A DNA stretch of 64,000 bases. Origin: Caloranaerobacter sp050286925. Its GTDB lineage: Bacteria; Bacillota; Clostridia; Tissierellales; Thermohalobacteraceae. A model generated the notes under the pieces. The model was given only the letters and a program-made list of their open reading frames with translations. It had not been told where the DNA came from and did no database searches. The stretch covers positions 26,115 to 90,114 of the forward strand of contig NZ_JBFWFX010000009.1 in assembly GCF_050286925.1 (NCBI RefSeq), given 5' to 3'. A program made the translations under genes and the position numbers. Positions within the stretch are counted from its first letter, which is position 1, and every line of letters starts with the position of its first letter. Below are positions 45,905 to 54,838 of this stretch, piece by piece.

Positions 45905-47578
45905 CATCATCTTAATTTCATTAGCATCTTCTGTAATATTTACTATTTTCCCATCCTCTATACGAATTACTTTATTGCATATAGATAATATTTCTGGTTT
46001 ATGAGAAACAGCAATCAATATTTTATCACTTTTTTTGATAAGTTCCCCAATATTTGAAACAATTTCCTTTTCTATTGCACTATCTAATGATGAGGAGGCT
46101 TCGTCTAATATTATTAATTGAGAATCTCTAATCAATGTCCTAGCTAAACATATTCTCTGCCTTTCTCCTCCAGATAAGTTTGATCCAGACTCAGTTATAA
46201 TATGTTCAAATCTTTCTTTAAAAGAATTAACTAAATCTAATATACAGCAAATTCTACTAACAAATTCAAGTTTTTGTTCACTATAATCTTCACCAAATGT
46301 AATATTCTCTTTTATACTTCCATTAAATAGAAAAGGAATTTGTTGCATAAGCGATATCTTTTTATAATATGATTTTTTATTTATTTCACTCAATTTTATT
46401 CCATTTATTAATATATTGCCTTTAGTTGGTTCATAAAATTTCATTATAAGATTTAGTAATGTACTTTTACCACTACCGCTAGGGCCAATTATACAAACTC
46501 TATCGCCTTTTTCAATTTTAAAACTTATATTTCTCAATACATCTTTATCTCCTGAATAGCTAAAATATACTTCTTTGAATTCTATAGATTCTATTTCATC
46601 TATGTTTTTACCGTCCTCATTCTCTTCCTCAGTATCCTCTAAAAATCCTAATATCCTTTCTGCAAATCCCAAAGTTGTCTGTAATCCTAAATTATAATCT
46701 GACAGATTTACTACAGGTTCATATATTAAAGATAGAAAAGTATAAAATGCCATCAAAGTACCAACAGATATCTCGCCTTTATATGCAAGATTACCACCAA
46801 ATAAAAGAATTACAACAGGAAGACAGTGCATAATTACTATCGTAAGCCCAGTACCGCAACTTGTAAAATAAAGCAACCTCTTTACGAAAAAGAAATAATT
46901 CGATAGAGTCTCTTTAAAGTTATTTAATATATATTCTTCTTTTCCAAAAATCTTAATAGTATTAATCCCTTGAAGCTTTTCTTGGGCATCTTTCATTACA
47001 TTACCATAATTTTTTCTCTCAACAGCACTTGCTTTTCTTATCTGTTTATTTAAATAATTAAATACTAAATAATATATCGGCAAAGTCAATACAACTATAA
47101 ATCCTAATTTTATATTTAATACAAAAAGTGCAGTTAAAACAACAATTAGTCGTAATACATTGGCAATCAACATCGGAATACCTATTGAAGCATGTTGTGC
47201 AACAATTATCACATCATCCATTACTTTTGCAAGGGTTTCACCAATACTATTTTTTTGGAAAAAATCTACAGACTTATAAATGGCAGAACGGAACATTTTC
47301 ATACGAAGATAATTAATAGCCTTATGACGTAATTTATGCCAAATATAATTTTGCATTATTTGTACAATTATATTTATTATAGTAATTGATAATATAAAAA
47401 TTCCTAATTCAAGTACTCTATTCCAAGGCTCATGGCCTATTATCGCATCAATTAAATATTTTATATAAAAAATACCTAAAGCAGTAAGTAATGTTTTAAA
47501 CAATATCAAACAGAGTACTATTATTTGATCTTTCCTAAATCTATTAAAAAGTTTATATAATTTGTTTAAGTTTTTCAT
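45896..47578 (-). CDS. Type I ABC exporter (membrane + ATPase)
   Basis: 560 aa. Six membrane segments (residues about 17-290), then the ATPase: Walker A GPSGSGKSTLLNL, signature LSGGERQRICLARTLIR, Walker B LIILDEASSSLD, H-loop VSHKPEIL. It has no C39 peptidase domain, so leader cleavage, if any, is left to another protein such as the S24/S26 peptidase at 50467. Last gene of the accessory export operon. ATG 47578 follows AAGGAG. Confidence 0.93.
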   Translation of the reverse strand: MKNLNKLYKLFNRFRKDQIIVLCLILFKTLLTALGIFYIKYLIDAIIGHEPWNRVLELGIFILSITIINIIVQIMQNYIWHKLRHKAINYLRMKMFRSAIYKSVDFFQKNSIGETLAKVMDDVIIVAQHASIGIPMLIANVLRLIVVLTALFVLNIKLGFIVVLTLPIYYLVFNYLNKQIRKASAVERKNYGNVMKDAQEKLQGINTIKIFGKEEYILNNFKETLSNYFFFVKRLLYFTSCGTGLTIVIMHCLPVVILLFGGNLAYKGEISVGTLMAFYTFLSLIYEPVVNLSDYNLGLQTTLGFAERILGFLEDTEEENEDGKNIDEIESIEFKEVYFSYSGDKDVLRNISFKIEKGDRVCIIGPSGSGKSTLLNLIMKFYEPTKGNILINGIKLSEINKKSYYKKISLMQQIPFLFNGSIKENITFGEDYSEQKLEFVSRICCILDLVNSFKERFEHIITESGSNLSGGERQRICLARTLIRDSQLIILDEASSSLDSAIEKEIVSNIGELIKKSDKILIAVSHKPEILSICNKVIRIEDGKIVNITEDANEIKMMAG

Positions 47579-47724
47579 GTGTATAACTCCTTACTAAATG
47601 TATATTCGATTCCTAAATTTTATAATCATTGAAAATGTTAAGTTCTATATGAAAATCATTTCAAATTTATCAGCAATTTAATATTCAATTATACAATAAC
47701 TATATCCTTTGATTTTTTATAATA

Positions 47725-48519
47725 CTAACTTCCTGTACTAGAATATGATCTAAGGGATTTATCCCATAAATAACATGTAATGCTAAAGAAAATTATAGAT
47801 ACAATAGGAGTTAATAATAGCAACCAAGCACCATATTGATAATTTGATATATAAAACAAACTAGGATAATATGCTGCAAATCCTATAGGTAAAATTACTG
47901 TTAAAATTATTCTCAAAAACTTGCTATATATACTGATAGGGTATTTCGCAAATTCATTAAGTTCCATAACCAAATCTGATAAATCTGTATTTTCTACAGT
48001 ATAAAATACCATGATTGACCCTAAAAGTGATATCGAAGCATATATCAACGAAGCTGAAATTACTAATATAGGTAATACTATAAGATATATAGACATTATT
48101 CTTAATCTAATTATTGCTATAATTAATAACACTATTCCAAAAACTAATTGCCCCCATCCGTCTTCATCAAAATTATCAGTCATTATTTGAAATATTGGAT
48201 GTAATGGTCTTAAAAGGAATCTATCAAATATTCCACTTTTTATATAATATGATAATGATATTGTATTAACAAAAAAACAGTGCCATATAGAATAGCTTAC
48301 CGTATTAAACCCATATAGAAAAAGAATTTGATCAAATGTCCAACCATCAATATTATCTAATAAATTAAAAATGAAAATAATAATCATAAAATTCATTAGG
48401 TTTTTAAATATTAATGATATTATTCCTATTAAAAAGTCAATATCGTATATCATTACAGCTTTTAGATTAATCAGAAAATAATCAATATATAATCTACAAT
48501 ACTCTTTTAATTTTTGCAT
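47725..48519 (-). CDS. ABC-2 family permease (PF06182/DUF990-like), second of pair
   Basis: 264 aa with six membrane segments and the motif FDRFLLRPLHPIFQIM, typical of this permease family. Pairs with the permease and ATPase upstream to make a DrrAB-like exporter. Start ATG 48519 is 8 nt behind GGGTGG; the GTG at 48531 lies inside that site. The paralogue is the frameshifted gene 59876-60662 (shared FLLRPLHP/VLLRPINS and Y-S-I-pattern). Confidence 0.85.
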   Translation of the reverse strand: MQKLKEYCRLYIDYFLINLKAVMIYDIDFLIGIISLIFKNLMNFMIIIFIFNLLDNIDGWTFDQILFLYGFNTVSYSIWHCFFVNTISLSYYIKSGIFDRFLLRPLHPIFQIMTDNFDEDGWGQLVFGIVLLIIAIIRLRIMSIYLIVLPILVISASLIYASISLLGSIMVFYTVENTDLSDLVMELNEFAKYPISIYSKFLRIILTVILPIGFAAYYPSLFYISNYQYGAWLLLLTPIVSIIFFSITCYLWDKSLRSYSSTGS

Positions 48520-48523
48520 AGTA

Positions 48524-49330
48524 CTAACCACCCTGTATCATCAATTTTTTAATTGAAATCTTATATAGTAATTTATATATTAAAAATACTACACCTATTG
48601 AAACAATTTGATATACAATTATCTGATATATGTTTTGTGAAGATTTATTTAATAACGTCTCGATAGGTGTATAATACATAACTTTAAATGGTAAATAATT
48701 AACAATCTTTAAAGCCCAATCTGGATATAGAGAAATAGGTAAAAACCTACCTGTTAAAATAGTTACTATAGCAAATTTTATACTTTGAATTCCCCATAAA
48801 CTAGTAGTATAAAAAGATAAGATTCCTATAATTGACTCAAAAACAAATACAAAAAGATACGAAAACGCTAAAATAACAAAAAAAGGTAATATATTCTCCC
48901 AATATAATATATCAACAGAGAAAAAAATAGAAGTAATTAAAAATACAGGAATTGCTATAACTAATACTCTATATAAACTAACCCCTATCGACTCAAAAAG
49001 TAACATTCGAGTTATTGATATTGGTTTCAACAACATTAAACATATATCTCCATCTTTAACTAATTTGCTAATTGTATTACTTACATTATTTGGATACAAT
49101 CTTGAAATAATCTGGCTAATCAAAAGATATTTAAACATATCATTAAAATCATATAATGGAATATATGTAGTCATATATATACTCATCCAGAGATAATATT
49201 GAATTATGATAAATAAAAAACTTGAAATAATCGAAAAAAAAGTTGCTAGTTTGTATATTTGATACTTTATAAATCCTATTTTTATTAATAATTTATTTAT
49301 ATTATTATTTTGTATAATATATTCAAACAT
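48524..49330 (-). CDS. ABC-2 family permease (PF06182/DUF990-like), first of pair
   Basis: 268 aa, six membrane segments. Motifs LVKDGDICLMLLKPISI and YLPFKVMYYTPIETLL are shared with the permease at 60678 (VRTGDLIFDLLKPVNL, SLPFKAVGYIPVQIL). Both proteins end in the same IQGG tail. ATG 49330 follows AAGGAGG. Its stop is 4 nt from the next start, so the pair is coupled. Confidence 0.87.
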   Translation of the reverse strand: MFEYIIQNNNINKLLIKIGFIKYQIYKLATFFSIISSFLFIIIQYYLWMSIYMTTYIPLYDFNDMFKYLLISQIISRLYPNNVSNTISKLVKDGDICLMLLKPISITRMLLFESIGVSLYRVLVIAIPVFLITSIFFSVDILYWENILPFFVILAFSYLFVFVFESIIGILSFYTTSLWGIQSIKFAIVTILTGRFLPISLYPDWALKIVNYLPFKVMYYTPIETLLNKSSQNIYQIIVYQIVSIGVVFLIYKLLYKISIKKLMIQGG

Positions 49331-49387
49331 TTTATAATTAATCCTCCTTGAAGATTATACAAATAAGCTATAAAATATTTCTTTATT

Positions 49388-50383
49388 TTATACTGACAAT
49401 TCGGTTTGTGTTTCATTCTGTTTGTTGTAATATATTTCTTTTAAAACATCCTTAAAATCAGGACTTTCTATTTTTAATTCTAAAACATCGTTCAATGACA
49501 ATATTGATTCCAATACTTTAGGTAATTGGTCTTTTGGCATATTGTTTATTATCATAGTATTTTCAATAATTTTATAATCAAATCGATGTAAAATTTTAGG
49601 TATGTTGTAATGTTTTTTACTATTAGTTGTTACAATTTTATTCCCTAACTTAGATAGCTTTTGTATATTATCTATATAATCATCTATCAAAACTTTCCCC
49701 TTGTCTAAAATTATTATTCTATTACATAAGTCTTTGATATCAAAAACATCATGAGTAGTTAATATTATAGTTCTATTATCATTCTTAATTTCATTTATAA
49801 AATTGATTATAGATTCTTTACTAAATATATCTAACCCTATTGTAGGCTCATCTAAAAATAAAATTTCTGGATTATGAATAAATGCAGCACCTAATTCTGC
49901 TCTCATTTTTTGTCCAAGACTTAGTGTTCTTACTGGTTGATAAATAAATTCATCTAATTTTAATACATTTCTTAATTTAGTTAATCTTTTTTTAAAGTCA
50001 TCGTCGTTAACTTTATAAATTTTCTTTAGCAATTGATAAGAATCAAAGATTGGAATATCCCATCTTAATTGACATCTTTGTCCAAAAACAGCAGCTATTC
50101 TATAATTATTTTTCAATCTATTCTTGTATGGATCATTACCTAATACTTTAATCTCTCCACTTGTAGGAAAAAGAATACCTGTTAAAAGTTTAATGATAGT
50201 AGACTTACCTGCACCATTTACTCCTATCAACCCTACAATTTCCCCTTTTTCTATTTCAAAACTTACATTATTAATTGCTTTTATTTCTCGTTTATTTTTT
50301 CTGAAACCAAAATAAGATAAAAAATTCTTATTTTCTGATACAAAATATGATTTACTTACGTTTTTGACTTCAATTATTTTCAT
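49388..50383 (-). CDS. ABC transporter ATPase (DrrA type)
   Basis: 331 aa. Walker A GVNGAGKSTIIKLL, QRCQLRWDIPIFDSYQLLKKI, signature LSLGQKMRAELGAAF, Walker B ILFLDEPTIGLD, H-loop TTHDVFDI. C-terminal extension of about 90 residues as in natural-product resistance and export ATPases. Substrate not determinable; its place next to a signal-peptidase-like protein and a radical SAM protein suggests a modified peptide (inference). ATG 50383 has a perfect AAGGAGG. The paralogue at 61477 shares the Q-R-x-Q-L-x-W-D motif. Confidence 0.92.
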   Translation of the reverse strand: MKIIEVKNVSKSYFVSENKNFLSYFGFRKNKREIKAINNVSFEIEKGEIVGLIGVNGAGKSTIIKLLTGILFPTSGEIKVLGNDPYKNRLKNNYRIAAVFGQRCQLRWDIPIFDSYQLLKKIYKVNDDDFKKRLTKLRNVLKLDEFIYQPVRTLSLGQKMRAELGAAFIHNPEILFLDEPTIGLDIFSKESIINFINEIKNDNRTIILTTHDVFDIKDLCNRIIILDKGKVLIDDYIDNIQKLSKLGNKIVTTNSKKHYNIPKILHRFDYKIIENTMIINNMPKDQLPKVLESILSLNDVLELKIESPDFKDVLKEIYYNKQNETQTELSV

Positions 50384-50466
50384 ATAAACCTCCTTGCTTT
50401 GCTTAAATTAAAAACATAACAATTTATTACCTATAAACTAATTATTGTAATTTATCATTATTCTTT

Positions 50467-50922
50467 TCACATTTTCTCTAATTGAACTTTTGTAAATTCA
50501 CCTTTATTAATTTTTATTTGTATTTTAAATTTACCAATTTGAGATTCAAATATTTTAGTAATTTTTATAATGTTCTCTTTATTAGACATATCCATAAATC
50601 CAATAATTTGATTAAACTGAATTTCATCTATATAATCTTCATTATCACCTTTCATATAAAAAATTTCATTTTTAATATTAATTATCCTATGTAAAACTAA
50701 ATTGCCTAATTTACTTACATAAAGAAGAATATCACCTACTCGAGGAGAATAATGATGTATACTAGCGATGTATACAACTTCTTCTGGCTTAATAGTAGGT
50801 AACATACTTTCTCCTTCGACTTTAATTTTTATAACTTCTAACTCATTAATGGCTTTCTTTAATAATTTATATTTTTCTAATAATAATAGATTGTATAAAC
50901 TTTTATTTTGAATTTCTAGCAT
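50467..50922 (-). CDS. S24/S26-type signal peptidase-like protein
   Basis: 151 aa. KVEGESMLPTIKPEEVV contains the catalytic Ser of the S26/S24 fold (GxSM(L)PT), and SPRVGDILLYVSKLGNLVLHRI then FYMKGDNEDYID supply the beta-core; a Lys-type base is not obvious (YVSKLGNL is a candidate). There is no clear membrane anchor, unlike SipS, so it may be soluble. Such small S24/S26 proteins accompany clostridial radical-SAM peptide loci and may cut the leader. ATG 50922 has AAAGGAG. Confidence 0.8.
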   Translation of the reverse strand: MLEIQNKSLYNLLLLEKYKLLKKAINELEVIKIKVEGESMLPTIKPEEVVYIASIHHYSPRVGDILLYVSKLGNLVLHRIINIKNEIFYMKGDNEDYIDEIQFNQIIGFMDMSNKENIIKITKIFESQIGKFKIQIKINKGEFTKVQLEKM

Positions 50923-51135
50923 AATTATTCTCCTTTATTTCTAAATACTTACTCCCTTTTGAGTTAAAATTTCTTAATTTTAGCTTAATGTTTTTTTATC
51001 TTCATTGTATCTATCTCTCTTATTCTTGATGTATATATGTCCCTTTAAATCTTTAATCCTAACATGTTAATTCTCCATATATAGTTCTACAATAATGTTA
51101 TATTTATTTCTTTAATATTACTTGTAAAATTCATT
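50923..51135 (-). other. Gap between maturase and peptidase genes
   Basis: 213 bp where a precursor peptide gene would be expected. A 15-codon ORF (MNFTSNIKEINITLL, ATG 51135 behind AGGAGC, overlapping the maturase stop) and a coding-like stretch VRIKDLKGHIYIKNKRDRYN in another frame are seen. Both look like the eroded ends of a small gene; no cysteine-rich core peptide is visible. Confidence 0.4.
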
Positions 51136-52613
51136 TTAGCTCCTATTCAAAAAATAATATTTTAAATAACAACTAAAAATTCTCTGGAAATCTGCACAAT
51201 TTCCCATTAACCAATTACCATGTTTCTCTATAGCTTTATAACTACATCCTTCACTACATATGTATTTATACTTACACTGCTTGCAATTTTCCATAGTAAA
51301 AACATTTCTAGAATGCCATTTAAAAATCTTTTCATCTTCAAGTAAAAACCTCTCTCTATATAATTCAATAATGAATTTTTCTAATGCTTTCTCTATATCT
51401 ATACATTCAACAACCGTAATATCACCATTGATACATTTATTTGTTACTAAACATCCTCCATTACACATACCTATATACTTGCATTGATTACATTTATCTA
51501 TATCGTTTATTGAAAAATTTTTCCATTTTTCATTGATATCATTAAAGCTAAGTCTAGGTTTATATACTCCTATAGCATATTCATCAATACCTACTATGTC
51601 TGTACAAGGATAAATTTTACCATCAGGATAAAAACAATATCTTCCAGGATATACTGCATCACATCCCCTAAAATTAGGGGCAACTGGCTTACCTAATTTC
51701 CAGTATTTATATACCTTAGATAAAATATTAACCTCGCTGCCATCAATCATAAAATCCTTAATTCTATTATCATTGTACTTCGCTCTTAATAGTTTAGGAT
51801 AATAATCTGAAATATCAAGCACATTTAATTCATAATTATTGCCAGTATAGCTATATCTAAATTGTATTTTGCCAATAATATGCTTAAGTAAAGAATTATA
51901 TTTGGCACATTATTTATTACATACTTTATATTATTAATAGAAATGTCGTATGTTCCCACATTATTAATAGACTTTTTAACCTGATTATGTATTTCTCTAG
52001 GTCCACTTAATGTAATTTTAATATACTTTATCATTTTATTATATTTATTTAGTAAATCTATAAAATCAATAAGATAAACTGCATTTGTAACAATTTCAAT
52101 CTCTGGATCAAATTCCATCAACTTATCAAATATATATTCTATTACTTTCCTATTAGTAGGCAAAAGAGGTTCACCACCAAAAAAAACAATTTTGGGTTTA
52201 TTATAAAAAGGTTTTATTTTTTTTATTTCTCTTATTGCTTCAATTATAAAATTAACATCTTCTATTGAAAGATTTAGTATTTCTCTTTCTCTCTCATAAC
52301 CAGTAAAACAATAACTACATCTTAAATTACATGCAGTAGTTATATTTACAAATATGAAAGGGTCTAATTTACCATGTTGTGAAAAGATATATTTAGCTTT
52401 TTTTAAAAGTTTTTCATCATCACCATTATTTACTAAAAATTTATTATGTATTAAATTATCAATAGATTTTTTGCTTAATTTATCATATTATTGAGCAATC
52501 CAATATTGTTTATCATAACCCCTTAAAACAAAATAATCAAACGTTATTGTGTTAAATAGTATTAAATCATTATCAATATCAACTTCATGTAAATATTTTG
52601 TTTTTTTAAGCAT
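51136..52613 (-). pseudogene. Radical SAM/SPASM peptide-maturase-like gene, disrupted
   Basis: From ATG 52613 the frame gives MLKKTKYLHEVDIDNDLILF, a TAA at 52490-52488, then the radical SAM core: ITTACNLRCSYCFTGYERER, KIVFFGGEPLLPTNRK, ITLSGPREIHNQV. A frameshift near 51870-51900 leads to KIQFRYSYTGNNYELNVLDI and the SPASM domain (CFYPDGKIYPCTD, CNQCKYIGMCNGGCL, NCKQCKYKYICSEGCSYK, GNCADF), which binds auxiliary 4Fe-4S clusters. Total about 490 residues, the size of RiPP maturases that form thioether or C-C links. Intact in all motifs but broken twice. Confidence 0.85.
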
Positions 52614-52903
52614 ATTTTCACTTCTTTCTACAAATATTTTATAAAAAAATATAGCTTATAAAAGCACTATGGCTGATTAGTTTATTTATCATTAATTATA
52701 AAAAGTTGAAAAAATAAATATATACATATACTAATGAAGTATTAATTTAAAAATCTTTTTTATATTATAAAGCTCAATTAAATAATCTCCTTAATTCTTT
52801 TATTAAATAAAATGAGAATAGTATTTTTGTTCATTATTAACAATTGTTATATATAATTATATATATATATGTGGTATGTCGACTATTTTTTTCCGTTATT
52901 GCT

Positions 52904-52932
52904 ATTATGAATGAATTACTCCTAAAATACAA
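52904..52932 (-). promoter_or_regulatory. Promoter B with shared box
   Basis: TTGTAT (52932-52927), 17 nt, CATAAT (52909-52904), followed by ACGGAAAAAAATAGTCGACA. A second possible promoter, TCGACA-15-TATAAT (52882-52856), overlaps the box. Faces the radical SAM gene. Confidence 0.65.
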
Positions 52933-52962
52933 CAGCTCAATAAGTATGATGAATATATAATA

Positions 52963-52986
52963 AAGCAGCCTATACTAAGGCTGCTT
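52963..52986 (-). terminator. Terminator of the LysM gene
   Basis: AAGCAGCCT and AGGCTGCTT pair around TATACT; an A/T-rich tail follows on the minus strand. Same stem as at 43312. Confidence 0.8.
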
Positions 52987-52997
52987 GTCTACATTTT

Positions 52998-54083
52998 TTA
53001 TTTAATTATACCTGCTGCAATTTTAACACAATATTGATGTTTCTCATCAATTTGTCCATCTTTATGTCTTGTACTATTTAAGAAATGTATATCAAAATGT
53101 CCATCCATACCATTATCTTTTATATAATCTAAGTTAACTCCTCCACCATAACCACCACTTCTCCAAGAAGTATATACTCCACCTGGAGCATTGTCATTTC
53201 CTGCATGAGGCATTCCAGAAGCACTAGCTGCAATTCTTCTTCCTTTGTATTCAATTATTACTGGTCTTCTAGCCCAGCTAAAGCTTCCACCCCATATTTC
53301 TTTAAGTTTCTTAGTATCATAAGCTGTTAAAGTCTCAACATCTGCATGATTTGTTCCTGCAGTTCTCTTAGCCATAAAAAACTTTCCTGTATAAAAATCG
53401 ACTACTTTAAATTTAGCTCCTATTGGAATGAGATATTGTGCACCTTTCCACCAATCTAGATATTCACCATATTTTTCACCAACAGTTTCCATAACAGAAA
53501 CATTATAAACTGGAATAATCAATTTATCTCCAGTATATAATACAGTTTTATCATTTGCATTATTCACTTTCATTAACTCATACATTGGAATTCCGAACTT
53601 CTGACTAATCTTCCAAAAATCATCTCCCGGTTGCACAGTATAAGTTTTATATGTTTTTGTAGTTTTAGTTTCAAAATCAATACTACTTTTACTTACATTA
53701 GTACCAGTATTATTAATAGGTATCCTTAATCTATCTCCAGGATATATTAATGATGAACTATTTAACCCATTTATCTTTAACAACTCATCTAATCTTACAT
53801 CAAATTTTTTACTGATAAGATAAGGTGTATCACCTTTTTTAACCTCATAGTAGAAAAAATATTCACTTTCTGGAATGTTTAACTTGTCGCCAACATATAA
53901 TACAGTATTTTCATCTGCATTATTCACTTTTATTAGAGTTTCCATGCTTATCCCATATTTCTGACTAATTTTCCAATAAGTATCTCCTGGTTTAACTTCA
54001 TAAGTCCAAGCGAAAACACTTGATGAAGTACCAATTATTGTTGCTGCTAAAGTTCCTACTAAAATTTTTCTTATGTTTCTCAT
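52998..54083 (-). CDS. Secreted triple-LysM protein with unassigned C-terminal domain
   Basis: 361 aa. Signal peptide to about residue 25 (SSSVFA-W). Three LysM repeats at about 27-71, 77-121 and 146-190, each beginning YxVxPGDTYWKISQKYG-like, bind peptidoglycan. The C-terminal 160 residues (TLTAYDTKKLKEIWGGSFSW, RRIAASASGMPHAGND, DGHFDIHFLNSTRHKDGQ) form a domain I cannot name; the HxxxHF...H cluster suggests a metal or catalytic site. ATG 54083 follows GGGAGGG. Acts in the cell wall or spore coat. Confidence 0.85.
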   Translation of the reverse strand: MRNIRKILVGTLAATIIGTSSSVFAWTYEVKPGDTYWKISQKYGISMETLIKVNNADENTVLYVGDKLNIPESEYFFYYEVKKGDTPYLISKKFDVRLDELLKINGLNSSSLIYPGDRLRIPINNTGTNVSKSSIDFETKTTKTYKTYTVQPGDDFWKISQKFGIPMYELMKVNNANDKTVLYTGDKLIIPVYNVSVMETVGEKYGEYLDWWKGAQYLIPIGAKFKVVDFYTGKFFMAKRTAGTNHADVETLTAYDTKKLKEIWGGSFSWARRPVIIEYKGRRIAASASGMPHAGNDNAPGGVYTSWRSGGYGGGVNLDYIKDNGMDGHFDIHFLNSTRHKDGQIDEKHQYCVKIAAGIIK

Positions 54084-54170
54084 TGTAGCCCTCCCTTTTA
54101 AGTTTATCTATATATAAATTATTTATAAATTATAATATTCCCTTTATGTAATTTATGGACAAAAAACCAA

Positions 54171-54195
54171 AATCATCAGCATATAGCTGATGATT
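54171..54195 (-). terminator. Terminator after the PrcB-like gene
   Basis: AATCATCAGC-ATATA-GCTGATGATT, perfect 10-bp stem overlapping the stop codon, then TTTTGG on the minus strand. Confidence 0.8.
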
Positions 54196-54634
54196 AATCA
54201 ACATATTCCGTTTCTAATTTAATTTTATTCGGCAATTTATTTAGTTCTGTTTTAACTACGACTGTAGGATATGTAATAACCTGAGCAACCAATTCATTCG
54301 GTTTAGGATCTTTATATTCAGCATAAACTATCAAATCAAAATTATTTTTACTTTTAACTTTTTCAATTCTGTCTATTGTAACAGTATAACCTGCTGTTCT
54401 CTTTTCTCCCCTAGTAACAATTACATATACTTCATTTTCCACCTTACATGCTAATGCTCTTTCTTCTGACATATATCTAGGAAGTAACTCTTGTATTTTT
54501 TTCGGTACTTCGTTTTTACTCAAAATTTCAAACTTCACCGTTTTACCACCCTCATTTTTTAGTATTTTAGGAACAAATATAATTCCCAAAATCACGATTA
54601 CTACTATAATTAAAATCCATAACTTCCTGTTCAC
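54194..54634 (-). CDS. PrcB-like anchored protein
   Basis: 146 aa. N-terminal membrane helix (LWILIIVVIVILGIIFV), then a compact domain with CKVENEVYVIVTRGEKRTAG and YTVTIDRIEKVKSKNN, and a C-terminal TYPTVVVKTE strand. This matches the PrcB C-terminal domain (protease-complex subunit of Treponema) seen in many Firmicutes proteins of unknown role. GTG 54634 follows AAAGGGGG; a longer frame lacks a site. Confidence 0.7.
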   Translation of the reverse strand: MNRKLWILIIVVIVILGIIFVPKILKNEGGKTVKFEILSKNEVPKKIQELLPRYMSEERALACKVENEVYVIVTRGEKRTAGYTVTIDRIEKVKSKNNFDLIVYAEYKDPKPNELVAQVITYPTVVVKTELNKLPNKIKLETEYVD

Positions 54635-54816
54635 AAAATACCCCCTTTGTATATAAATATATTGTATATAGAAATCTTTTAATAGATTATAAACTGAATT
54701 ACTCGCTAACAACTAACTGATATCAGTTATTGATGTTAATTGAAAACTGTTAAATAGTATTTTCTTTATATCATATTCCATAATAATATAAATTATGATT
54801 AATAATATTAAGTTGA

Positions 54817-54838
54817 GACAGGTACTTAAGTACCTGTC
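54817..54838 (-). terminator. Palindrome after the GH18 gene
   Basis: GACAGGTACTT-AAGTACCTGTC, a perfect 22-bp palindrome touching the TGA stop; weak T content behind it (TCAACTT). A terminator or an operator. Confidence 0.6.

Larger units (their letters stand above)
52614..52997 (-). other. 384-bp leader region of the maturase operon
   Basis: Contains the promoter B cassette (52874-52932), a terminator for the LysM gene, and a stretch at 52780-52815 (TTTTATTTAATAAAA, then AAGGAGATTATTTAATTGAG) matching 39353-39395. That stretch has a ribosome-site-like AAGGAG but only a five-codon frame after it. No precursor peptide found. Confidence 0.5.

Noticed and set aside
50467..52613. Assignment to a named RiPP class such as Clo7bot or CLI_3235 type
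   Set aside because: The gene order is suggestive but no precursor or class-defining motif could be found, so only a general label is given.
52840..52872. AT dinucleotide run near promoter B as a microsatellite
   Set aside because: Short and within a promoter spacer; low-complexity AT is expected at this base composition.
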